NCBI RefSeq assembly: GCF_000426585.1
Contig: NZ_AUFQ01000003.1
Coordinates: 186,001-250,000 of the forward strand
Length of the DNA stretch: 64,000 nt
DNA from: Segatella baroniae DSM 16972 = JCM 13447
Lineage (GTDB): Bacteria > Bacteroidota > Bacteroidia > Bacteroidales > Bacteroidaceae
Direction: 5' to 3'
Numbering within the stretch: the stretch's first letter is position 1; the number at the start of each line of letters is the position of its first letter. The notes beneath the pieces were generated by a model, which was given only the letters and a program-made list of their open reading frames with translations, had not been told where the DNA came from and searched no databases. The position numbers and the translations under genes were made by a program. This document shows positions 51,889 through 59,382 of the stretch, piece after piece.

Positions 51889-54800
51889 GTGTGGACTTTG
51901 GTATCAATCTACATCGCCTGTATTCTATTACTGAACATTCCAGTAGTACAGAATGCCATTGCTCATACGGCAAGTACTGCTTTAGAAAAGAAAATAGGAG
52001 CAAGAGTCGTCCTTAAACGTGTGGATTTGGGAATCTTCAACCGCGTGATTATCGACGGATTCGAAGTTTACGACCGCCATCAAAAGCCCCTGTTGAAGTC
52101 AAGCCGCTTGTCGGTAAAACTCTCTCTCTACGACCTGCTTTGTGGAAAGATAAATATAACATCCGCGCAATTTTTTAATATGTATGCAAATATATATAAA
52201 GAAACGGCGACTTCCGACTTGAACTGTCAGTTCATTATCGATGCGTTTAAATCGGATGAAGATGCGACAGAGACTTCCCTGAATTTCGACATAAAATCTC
52301 TGGTGGTACGAAACAGCGGGATAAAATTCGACAATTGGCATTCACCCGTTGACCGTACCCAACGGAAACTGGATTTCAACCATATAGACATTCGTCATCT
52401 AAACGCCCATCTGAGCTTCGCTGTCCAAAAGGATGGCAGTATCTCGGCCTCGCTCAAGAATCTTTCGTTTCAAGAACATTCAGGGCTTGTTGTCAAGGAC
52501 CTCCATTTTGGGCTGTCTGCCAAAGCTGGGCATTGGCAGGTTCGGGATTTTACCTTGCGGCTGCCCGAATCCTTTGTCAAACTATCAGATTTCTCTCTGT
52601 ACCATTCCACCACCGACCGCTCTTGGCATGCCATATCATTAAATAATAATGTGCAACTGAATGGTAAGGTTTTCCTACCGGACATGGGCTGTCTGATTCC
52701 AAGTTTGAAACAGGTTCGGTATCAATTCAACTTCTCCTCAAAATTTGGTTTCAGCAACCAAACGGCCACTATCCTAAACCTTTCACTCCATAGTCGACAA
52801 ATGGGAGTGAGGCTGGCTGTTTCGGGAATGGTGAATTTCCATAAAAGGCAGAACAGCCCACACGCCGATATCAAATTGCATCTGCTTGATGTCAGACAGC
52901 AGGGGATTGACGAATTGATTGCGCTCGGATGGCTTCCCCTGCCTTTCAAAAGGCTTCATGCCCTCACGCTGCGTGGGCAAGCCAAGGGCCATGTGCATGA
53001 TTTTTCGATAAACGGCTCCTTGTCGACTGATCTTGGGAAAGCAGATGTCAACTTCTCCAAAATCGGTACGCATGTGACAGGACAGATTACCGACGGACAT
53101 TTCGATTTAGGAAGGCTGTTTGCCAAACCCGCATTAGGTTCTGTCAATGTGCAGGCATTCGTGAAAGGCGACTTGTCAAGGGGCAAACTTGATTTAAAAG
53201 GGCAAGGAAGTTTGTCCAACTTGGTTTACAACGGATACACTTATCGAAGTTTGGATTTTAACGGACGCTATCTCAAGAGTGCCTCCGATACGCATCTGGA
53301 GGCCTCTCTCGATATGGACGATCCGAATGGATCCATCAAGACAAGTGGAACTTATCTGACGAAAAAAAACATACCGACAATTGATGCAACCATTCAGGTC
53401 AAGCGATTCTGTCCGTCAGTCTTGAGATTGACGAACCGATGGGGCGATAGTCGTTTTGACGCAGATATAGCAGCCAATTTCTCTGGACGTTCACTGAACG
53501 AGGCTTTGGGATTTCTGAGGATATCCGATTTCTCCATGACAGGGCAAAAAGGGGATTTTGCTCTAAAAAGCCTGCACGTAGATATTGGAAAAGAGCAGGG
53601 CAAGAAAAATGTTTCTGTGACAAGCGACTTTGGAACTCTGAATCTTCGGGGCAACTTTGATTACACCCAATTGCCTTTTACGTTAAGCAACCTCGTCAAG
53701 AGCTACCTGCCCTCCATGCCCGGCCTGTCGGCGACAAAGACAGAGATGGGTGCAGATAATGATTTTAGCATAACGGCGCATTTGAACAATTCCGATTTCA
53801 TATCAAAGTTTTTCACCATCCCCGTGAACATTTTTCAGCCGGCCGACTTGCAAGGTTATGTGCACGGCCGCCAGAAACAGGTTGCGTTGAATGTCAGTCT
53901 TCCACATTTTGAGTATAATGGCAATAGATTCAAAAACGGACACATTGTCGTTTCCTCACCTAATGACTCTCTGAAGATGGTCACCTCTTTCATTAGGGAA
54001 GAGGAAGAAGGCAAAGAACTTTCCGTAGCCATCAAAGCAGCGGCAGTCAAGGATTATCTGTTGTCCACAATAGAGTTCGACAACGGCAGGACAAAGCGGT
54101 TGCGAGGAGCCCTCAACGCACAGACATCCTTCTTCTTCAATGAGAAGAAACAAGCCACCGCACACGTGAAGGTATTGCCGTCGCACATATTTGTGAGCGA
54201 TTCAACGTGGAATATCGAACCCTGCGACATTGTTTATTCAAAAGACAATTTGATTGTCGACCATTTCGCCGTTGAGCACAACAAACAACACATCATTGTT
54301 TCCGGGCTGGCTTCGCGAAACAAATCGGACAAGCTCATACTGGATTTGAAGGAGGTCGATGTCGGTTACTTGCTGAATCTACTCAATTTTCACGCCGTTT
54401 CTTTCGGCGGAGAGGCAACGGGTGTCGCAAGTATATCTTCGATTTTTCACCATCCTGAGATGGAAGCGCAATTGAGCGTTGACAAATTCAAGTTCCAAGA
54501 AGGCAATCTGGGCCTCCTTCGGGCAAAAGCAGTTTATGACAGCAACGAAGGCAAGATCAATATAGACGCCGTTGCAGAACAAGATGGCGACCGAAAGACT
54601 CTGATCAACGGATTCGTCTCGCCTTTACACGACAATATAGACCTGACCATTCGAGCCCAAAAGACCAACATCAAATTTCTGAAAAGCTTCTGCGGCAGTT
54701 TCATGGACGACATCAATGCTTCCGCAGTGGGAGCAGTCCGACTTGCCGGCCCGCTGGGTGCGATGAACTTGACAGGAGAGTTGGTAGCGGACGGAACGAT

Positions 54801-56274
54801 AAGAATCATTCCGACCAACACCACATATCGGTTAGCCAACGACACGATAAGGATGATTCCCGACCATATTATCCTATCCAGAGACTCCGTATACGACAGG
54901 AATGGCAATTTGGGGATTGTCAATGGCGTTTTGCGACATCAGAATTTGACCCAATTAACATACGATTTGAATATAACGGCACGGAATCTGCTTTCTTACG
55001 ACACCCACGAATTTGGCGACAACACTTTCTACGGGACCGCCTACACATCAGGCACCTGCCATGTCTACGAGCACAATGGAGAAATATCCTTGGACATCGA
55101 CGTAACTCCTGAGCGGGGGTCGCAGTTCGTTTACAATACCGCAAGCCCTGGCGGAGTCGGCAACCAAGAGTTCATTCATTGGAGGTCGCCCCTCCCCCCC
55201 ACGCTCCAGCAACATGACAGTTTATCTGTCGGTCATGTTGCCGATTCGGACGAGAAGGAGGACACTCCCTCGAATATGCGAATCAATTTCCTCATCAACA
55301 TGACGCCCTATGCCTCACTGAAGCTGTTGATGGATGACAAAACAGGAGATTATATATCTTTATATGGAAATGGCGTGCTTCGTGCCAGCTATTTCAACAA
55401 GGGTCGCTTTGAGATGTATGGCAATTATGTCATAGACCATGGAACATACAAACTCACCATACAGAACATTGTCAAAAAAGAATTTCTCTTCAATCAAGGT
55501 GGAACCATCGCCTTCGGAGGCGACCCTTATGCGGCAGCACTCGACCTAAAGGCTCAATACACGGTTCCTGCGGTAAGTTTAGCAGACCTGAACATGGGAC
55601 AGAGCTTTACGACCAACAATGTGAAGGTGAATTGCTTTATGAACATTTCCGGAACACCGGCCAATCCCAGGTTGGATTTCTCTCTCGACATCCCAACGCT
55701 CAACAACGAGGCGAAACAAATGGTCTATAGCGTTATCAACAGCGAAAACGAGATGAATCAACAGGTGTTGTATCTGTTGGCTGTCGGAAGATTCTATTCG
55801 CAGAACAACCAAAATGCCGAAGACATGCCGAGAGGGATGCAGCAGAGTCAGACCAGTCTCGCCATGCAGAGCATTCTGAGCGGAACGGTCAGCCAACAAA
55901 TCAACAATGTACTTTCATCTCTCACGAAGAATGACAATTGGAATTTTGGCGCCAACATATCCACGGGCAACGAGGGGTGGAACAATGCCGAGTATGAGGG
56001 ATTGCTTTCCGGTCGCCTCCTCAACAACAGATTGTTGGTCAACGGCCAGTTCGGCTATCGGGACAACCCGGCAACCTCCACCAGCTTCATTGGCGATTTC
56101 GAGGCCAAATACCTGCTTACGCCGAATGGAAACTTTTCCATTCGCGTGTACAACCAGTCCAATGACCGATATTTCACCCGCAACAGCTTGAACACACAGG
56201 GTATAGGGCTTGTCATTAAAAAGGAATTCAACGGCTGGAAGCACCTTTTCAAGAAGAAGAAAAAGAAGAAGTGA
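51889..56274 (+). CDS. tamB-like: TamB-family (DUF490) translocation/assembly protein
   Basis: This protein of about 1461 residues is anchored by an N-terminal membrane helix (LVSIYIACILLLNIPVV), has a very long beta-strand-rich periplasmic part with AsmA/DUF748-like repeats, and ends in the TamB domain: MRINFLINMTPYASLKLLMD, YGNGVLRASYFNKGRFEMYG, FNQGGTIAFGGDPYAAALDL, ISGTPANPRLDFSLDIPTLN and QMVYSVINSENEMNQQ. Such proteins bridge inner and outer membranes in lipid transport and outer-membrane assembly. No ATG lies near the start; GTG at 51889 is the first usual start codon, and the frame is open back to 51835 with a basic stretch (LKRIAH) that could belong to the protein. No TamA/BamA gene is adjacent. 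Confidence 0.92.
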   Translation: MWTLVSIYIACILLLNIPVVQNAIAHTASTALEKKIGARVVLKRVDLGIFNRVIIDGFEVYDRHQKPLLKSSRLSVKLSLYDLLCGKINITSAQFFNMYANIYKETATSDLNCQFIIDAFKSDEDATETSLNFDIKSLVVRNSGIKFDNWHSPVDRTQRKLDFNHIDIRHLNAHLSFAVQKDGSISASLKNLSFQEHSGLVVKDLHFGLSAKAGHWQVRDFTLRLPESFVKLSDFSLYHSTTDRSWHAISLNNNVQLNGKVFLPDMGCLIPSLKQVRYQFNFSSKFGFSNQTATILNLSLHSRQMGVRLAVSGMVNFHKRQNSPHADIKLHLLDVRQQGIDELIALGWLPLPFKRLHALTLRGQAKGHVHDFSINGSLSTDLGKADVNFSKIGTHVTGQITDGHFDLGRLFAKPALGSVNVQAFVKGDLSRGKLDLKGQGSLSNLVYNGYTYRSLDFNGRYLKSASDTHLEASLDMDDPNGSIKTSGTYLTKKNIPTIDATIQVKRFCPSVLRLTNRWGDSRFDADIAANFSGRSLNEALGFLRISDFSMTGQKGDFALKSLHVDIGKEQGKKNVSVTSDFGTLNLRGNFDYTQLPFTLSNLVKSYLPSMPGLSATKTEMGADNDFSITAHLNNSDFISKFFTIPVNIFQPADLQGYVHGRQKQVALNVSLPHFEYNGNRFKNGHIVVSSPNDSLKMVTSFIREEEEGKELSVAIKAAAVKDYLLSTIEFDNGRTKRLRGALNAQTSFFFNEKKQATAHVKVLPSHIFVSDSTWNIEPCDIVYSKDNLIVDHFAVEHNKQHIIVSGLASRNKSDKLILDLKEVDVGYLLNLLNFHAVSFGGEATGVASISSIFHHPEMEAQLSVDKFKFQEGNLGLLRAKAVYDSNEGKINIDAVAEQDGDRKTLINGFVSPLHDNIDLTIRAQKTNIKFLKSFCGSFMDDINASAVGAVRLAGPLGAMNLTGELVADGTIRIIPTNTTYRLANDTIRMIPDHIILSRDSVYDRNGNLGIVNGVLRHQNLTQLTYDLNITARNLLSYDTHEFGDNTFYGTAYTSGTCHVYEHNGEISLDIDVTPERGSQFVYNTASPGGVGNQEFIHWRSPLPPTLQQHDSLSVGHVADSDEKEDTPSNMRINFLINMTPYASLKLLMDDKTGDYISLYGNGVLRASYFNKGRFEMYGNYVIDHGTYKLTIQNIVKKEFLFNQGGTIAFGGDPYAAALDLKAQYTVPAVSLADLNMGQSFTTNNVKVNCFMNISGTPANPRLDFSLDIPTLNNEAKQMVYSVINSENEMNQQVLYLLAVGRFYSQNNQNAEDMPRGMQQSQTSLAMQSILSGTVSQQINNVLSSLTKNDNWNFGANISTGNEGWNNAEYEGLLSGRLLNNRLLVNGQFGYRDNPATSTSFIGDFEAKYLLTPNGNFSIRVYNQSNDRYFTRNSLNTQGIGLVIKKEFNGWKHLFKKKKKKK

Positions 56275-56483
56275 CAGCCTGAAGCGCTCCCCAGAAGACG
56301 TGCGCGATTGTCGTTGGATTATTTTGGACTCCATCCACTGCTCCTGAAACTCTTTACCTTGTTCATCAGACCATTCACATGAAATAAGGTGTTGCCTTCA
56401 TTTATTCCCTTTTCAAATCCGACAGCCATACTCTACCCTTGAAAGTTTCTCTGCGAATAATTCATCAGCGAAATCATTTGTCC

Positions 56484-56640
56484 GAGCGGAAAGGCTGCGA
56501 TTGCGTGATGAAAGCTGTGCTTCGGGCGAGCGGAAAGGCTGCGATTGTGTGATGGAAGCTGTGCTTTTAGCCCATGAAAGCAGTGCTTTGGGCTCCTGAA
56601 AGCAGTGCTTTGGGCGGACGAAAAGGCAGCGGTTGGAAAT
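56484..56640. repeat. 22/44-bp intergenic repeat array C
   Basis: Two 44-bp units (56484-56527 and 56528-56571, beginning gagcggaaaggctgcgattg) are followed by two 22-bp half units (56572-56593 and 56594-56615, each with tgaaagcagtgctttgggc) and a diverged end. The half units correspond to the second half of the 44-bp unit. It lies in the 449-base gap between tamB and the rhodanese gene; 56275-56483 holds nothing else I can name. Confidence 0.85.
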
Positions 56641-56689
56641 GAGCGGCATGCTTTTGCACGGTTCATGCGGGTTTGTCGGCAATTATTCG

Positions 56690-56697
56690 TACATTTG
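56690..56697 (+). promoter_or_regulatory. -7 box upstream of the rhodanese gene
   Basis: TACATTTG is an exact TAnnTTTG match 26 bases before the start codon. No TTTG at 19-20 bases upstream; one at 56672-56675 is 14 bases away. Confidence 0.5.
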
Positions 56698-56723
56698 CAG
56701 CACGTAAATTAAAGAGAAACGAA

Positions 56724-57104
56724 ATGAAAAAGAACATCATAGCACTCATCGGCGCCATGGCTTCACTCTGCGGTTGCGGCAATCCCAACATCAAGACGGT
56801 GGACGCCGACCAGTTTGAGAGCCTACTGCTACGCCACAAGATACAACTGGTGGACGTGCGCACACCCGAGGAATTTGCCAACGGCTTCATACCGTCGGCC
56901 GTCAACATCGACGTGAAGCAGGACGGATTCAGCGAAAAAGCCGAGCAGATTCTGAGCAAGGACAAGCCGGTCGGCGTTTATTGCCGCTCGGGCAAGCGGA
57001 GTCTGGTGGGCGCCAACATGCTGGTGAAGTCGCAGTTCAAGGTGGTCAACCTGAAAGGTGGCATTATCGAGTGGATGGAAAAAGGCAAAAGAATACAAAA
57101 ATAA
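56724..57104 (+). CDS. Rhodanese-like lipoprotein
   Basis: This 126-residue protein has a lipoprotein leader (IIALIGAMASLCGCGN, lipid cysteine probably 18) and one rhodanese domain: QLVDVRTPEEFANGFIPSAVNID, the active-site loop YCRSGKRS with Cys-87, and VVNLKGGIIEW. It could transfer sulfane sulphur or act in periplasmic redox chemistry. The frame opens upstream at 56673, but the ATG at 56724 fits the leader. It converges on the Crp/Fnr gene. Confidence 0.92.
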   Translation: MKKNIIALIGAMASLCGCGNPNIKTVDADQFESLLLRHKIQLVDVRTPEEFANGFIPSAVNIDVKQDGFSEKAEQILSKDKPVGVYCRSGKRSLVGANMLVKSQFKVVNLKGGIIEWMEKGKRIQK

Positions 57105-57106
57105 GG

Positions 57107-57135
57107 GGAAACGGCCTACAAGGAAAGCCGTTTCC
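57107..57135 (-). terminator. Hairpin between convergent rhodanese and Crp/Fnr genes
   Basis: A 9-bp stem (ggaaacggc 57107-57115 with gccgtttcc 57127-57135) overlaps the end of the Crp/Fnr gene. On the minus strand it is followed by ccttatttttg, so it best serves the regulator gene. Confidence 0.6.
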
Positions 57136-57790
57136 TGTCCAATATCCTAATCTCCTTGCCCTTGACAAGGATAATGCCTTCTTTCTCCAAGTCGGCAAGC
57201 ACGCGGAGCAAGGAGAACTTCTGAATGCCGAACGAATCGGCGATGGCCTGGCGCGAATGGTGGAGATGGATGGTGTCGCCGCCTTGCTCGCCCGCCGTCT
57301 CCAACAGGAGACAGGCCACTTTCTCACGGATGGTGAAGAGACTCAGCACCCGCATCTTCCGGGTGAGGAAGACGTCGATGTTGCTCAATATGCGTATGAA
57401 GTTCATGCGGAGCGTCTCGTCGACGTCAATCAGGCGTTGGAGGTCGGCCGGCCGCAGGCGCAAGACGGTGACCTCGCTGTCGGTCTCCACGCTCACGGGC
57501 ATGGCATTGTCTTTCGCGAAGACGAAAGCCGGGGCCACCAGGTTGCCCGGCCGGAGCCTGCTGACCTCTATTTGCTTGCCCGACACCGACGACATGCGAC
57601 AGACAAGCGTGCCCGTCAGCACGATGTCGGCCCACTCGCAGGGCATGCCGGCCAAGGCGTAGACGTCGTGGCGGGCGAACCTGACGAGCTTGTAGTCGAC
57701 ACCGCCCAACGCAAACGCTATCCCAGCGGGGGACAGTCCGGCGAACAAGGGACATTTCGCAAGGGCTTCCATCAATTGTTCGGACGACAT
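57116..57790 (-). CDS. Crp/Fnr-family transcription regulator
   Basis: This 224-residue protein has an N-terminal cyclic-nucleotide-binding-like beta-barrel (FARHDVYALAGMPCEWADIVLTG, LRPGNLVAPAFVFA) and a C-terminal winged helix (SRQAIADSFGIQKFSLLRVLADLEKEGIILVKGKEIRIL). It lacks the cluster of cysteines that binds iron-sulphur in Fnr, and its barrel lacks an obvious cAMP motif, so its ligand is unknown. The position next to the rhodanese gene may be chance. Confidence 0.88.
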   Translation of the reverse strand: MSSEQLMEALAKCPLFAGLSPAGIAFALGGVDYKLVRFARHDVYALAGMPCEWADIVLTGTLVCRMSSVSGKQIEVSRLRPGNLVAPAFVFAKDNAMPVSVETDSEVTVLRLRPADLQRLIDVDETLRMNFIRILSNIDVFLTRKMRVLSLFTIREKVACLLLETAGEQGGDTIHLHHSRQAIADSFGIQKFSLLRVLADLEKEGIILVKGKEIRILDRKRLSL

Positions 57791-57820
57791 ACGATGCTAT
57801 GAAAACAATGATTCATCTAC

Positions 57821-59305
57821 TTAAAAACGCACTTTTCGTTTGGCGCCCTTGCTCTCGTTGCTCATCCGGTCGAGGGCGGTGACGACATAGACGCTGCGGC
57901 CCTGAAGCGCGGAAGCCGGCAGTCGGTACATCGGGCGGTGCGTGATCTCGACTATCTTGGAGGCGTCTTCCAGATTGACATGCTCCTTTGCGTCAAACCG
58001 ATAGACGACATATTTGGCCGCCACATCATCCCACTTGCGGCCCTTCGGGGCCGTCCAGAAGAGCACCGGGCCGTCTTCGGTGTCCAGCAGCTTGAGCTTG
58101 CGCGGCTTCTTGGGTGCCTTTCCGTCGATGAAAGGCATGGCGGGCATGAGCGCGGGATACTTCCAGTAATAATCACGAAGCGTACTTCCGATGTTGCCGA
58201 CGTTGTCGACGGCAGCCTTGGCATACCAAAGCACCGTTCCCTTCACGTTGCGCATCTGCTGATGGAGCTTGTGCTTGGCAGGCAACTGGTGGCTGGAGGG
58301 ATTGGCGGGGTCGGCAAACTTGGCCGTCCTGACGATGTCCTCGCCGATGAACAGGGGGCGTCCGGCGGCATGGCGGTTCCACCAGGTGATGAGCGTCCGG
58401 TAGTCGGCGGCCTTGTTTCCTATCTCCCAGTAAATCTGCGGTACGGTATAGTCCACCCATCCCTTGTTGATCCAGAAGAGAACGTCGGCATAGAGGTCGT
58501 CGTAATTGGAGAGTCCGTTCGTGTCGCTGCCGTTGAGCGGGTCTTGTTTCTTGTTGCGATAAATGCCGAAAGGCGAGACGCCGAACTTGACCCATGGCTT
58601 GATGGAATGTATCGTGTCGTTCAATTGCCGGATAAAAAGATTCACATTGTCACGCCGCCAGTCGGCAATGTTCTTGAAACCGTTGTTGTATTGGCGGAAA
58701 GTCTCCTGGTCGGGAATCGGCAGTCCGGCAGCCGGATAAGGATAGAAGTAGTCGTCGATGTGGAAGCCATCTATGTCGTAACGGCGTACAATGTCGGCGG
58801 CGACCCGGCAAATGTAGTCCCGATTGGCGGGCAACCCTGGATTGAGAATCAGCTGTTGGTCGTAGCTGAACGTGCGTTCCGGGTCTGCCACGCCGACATG
58901 GTTGGCCGCCAAGAGGCCCGTCGACTTGGTCTTGGCCCGATAGGGATTGATCCAGGCATGCAGTTCCATGCCCCTACGGTGACACTCGTCGACCATCCAT
59001 TCCAACGGATCCCAATAGGGAGACGGCACCTGGCCCTGCGTTCCCGTGAGAAAACGGCTCCACGGCTCGTAGGGGCTGGGATAAAGCGCGTCGCACTCGG
59101 CCCTCACTTGAAAGATGATGGCATTGACACCGTCGCGCCGCAGCTCGTTCAGCTGGTAAGACAATGTGGATTTCATCTGTTCGGTGCCCATGCCTTGGAA
59201 CTGGCCGTTGACAATCTGAATCCAAGCACCACGGAATTCCCGCTTGTTCTGTGCGCCCAAAGGAAGCGCCAAGAACAAAACAAGGAACAAAAGACAGTTC
59301 TTCAT
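57821..59305 (-). CDS. Family-10-like glycosyl hydrolase (GHL10/DUF187), exported
   Basis: This 494-residue protein has a signal peptide (LLFLVLFLALPLGAQ) and a glycosyl-hydrolase-like TIM barrel: EFRGAWIQIVNG, NAIIFQVRAECDALYPSPYE, ELHAWINPYRA, YDIDGFHIDDYFYPYP, VKFGVSPFGIYRN and VDYTVPQIYWEIGN. An FnIII-like domain closes the protein. The substrate of the family is not settled; peptidoglycan and other cell-wall glycans have been proposed for relatives. The frame opens at 59446, but the Met at 59305 gives the leader. Confidence 0.9.
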   Translation of the reverse strand: MKNCLLFLVLFLALPLGAQNKREFRGAWIQIVNGQFQGMGTEQMKSTLSYQLNELRRDGVNAIIFQVRAECDALYPSPYEPWSRFLTGTQGQVPSPYWDPLEWMVDECHRRGMELHAWINPYRAKTKSTGLLAANHVGVADPERTFSYDQQLILNPGLPANRDYICRVAADIVRRYDIDGFHIDDYFYPYPAAGLPIPDQETFRQYNNGFKNIADWRRDNVNLFIRQLNDTIHSIKPWVKFGVSPFGIYRNKKQDPLNGSDTNGLSNYDDLYADVLFWINKGWVDYTVPQIYWEIGNKAADYRTLITWWNRHAAGRPLFIGEDIVRTAKFADPANPSSHQLPAKHKLHQQMRNVKGTVLWYAKAAVDNVGNIGSTLRDYYWKYPALMPAMPFIDGKAPKKPRKLKLLDTEDGPVLFWTAPKGRKWDDVAAKYVVYRFDAKEHVNLEDASKIVEITHRPMYRLPASALQGRSVYVVTALDRMSNESKGAKRKVRF

Positions 59306-59344
59306 CTTGCTATTTCTTATTTCGGCACAAAAATAAGTATAAAT

Positions 59345-59375
59345 TTTGGGAATCTGAAAAAAAACTCTACATTTG
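59345..59375 (+). promoter_or_regulatory. Promoter of the DUF5686 gene, very close to its start codon
   Basis: TTTG (59345-59348), 19 bases, TACATTTG (59368-59375): an exact -33/-7 match. The ATG is at 59383, so transcription would start at or just before it. On the other strand TATTTTTG (59328-59335) serves the glycosyl hydrolase gene. Confidence 0.7.
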
Positions 59376-59382
59376 TAACTAA

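Noticed and set aside
4654..56640. CRISPR array interpretation of the 22/44-bp repeats
   Set aside because: Units are contiguous with no unique spacers, and no cas genes are present.
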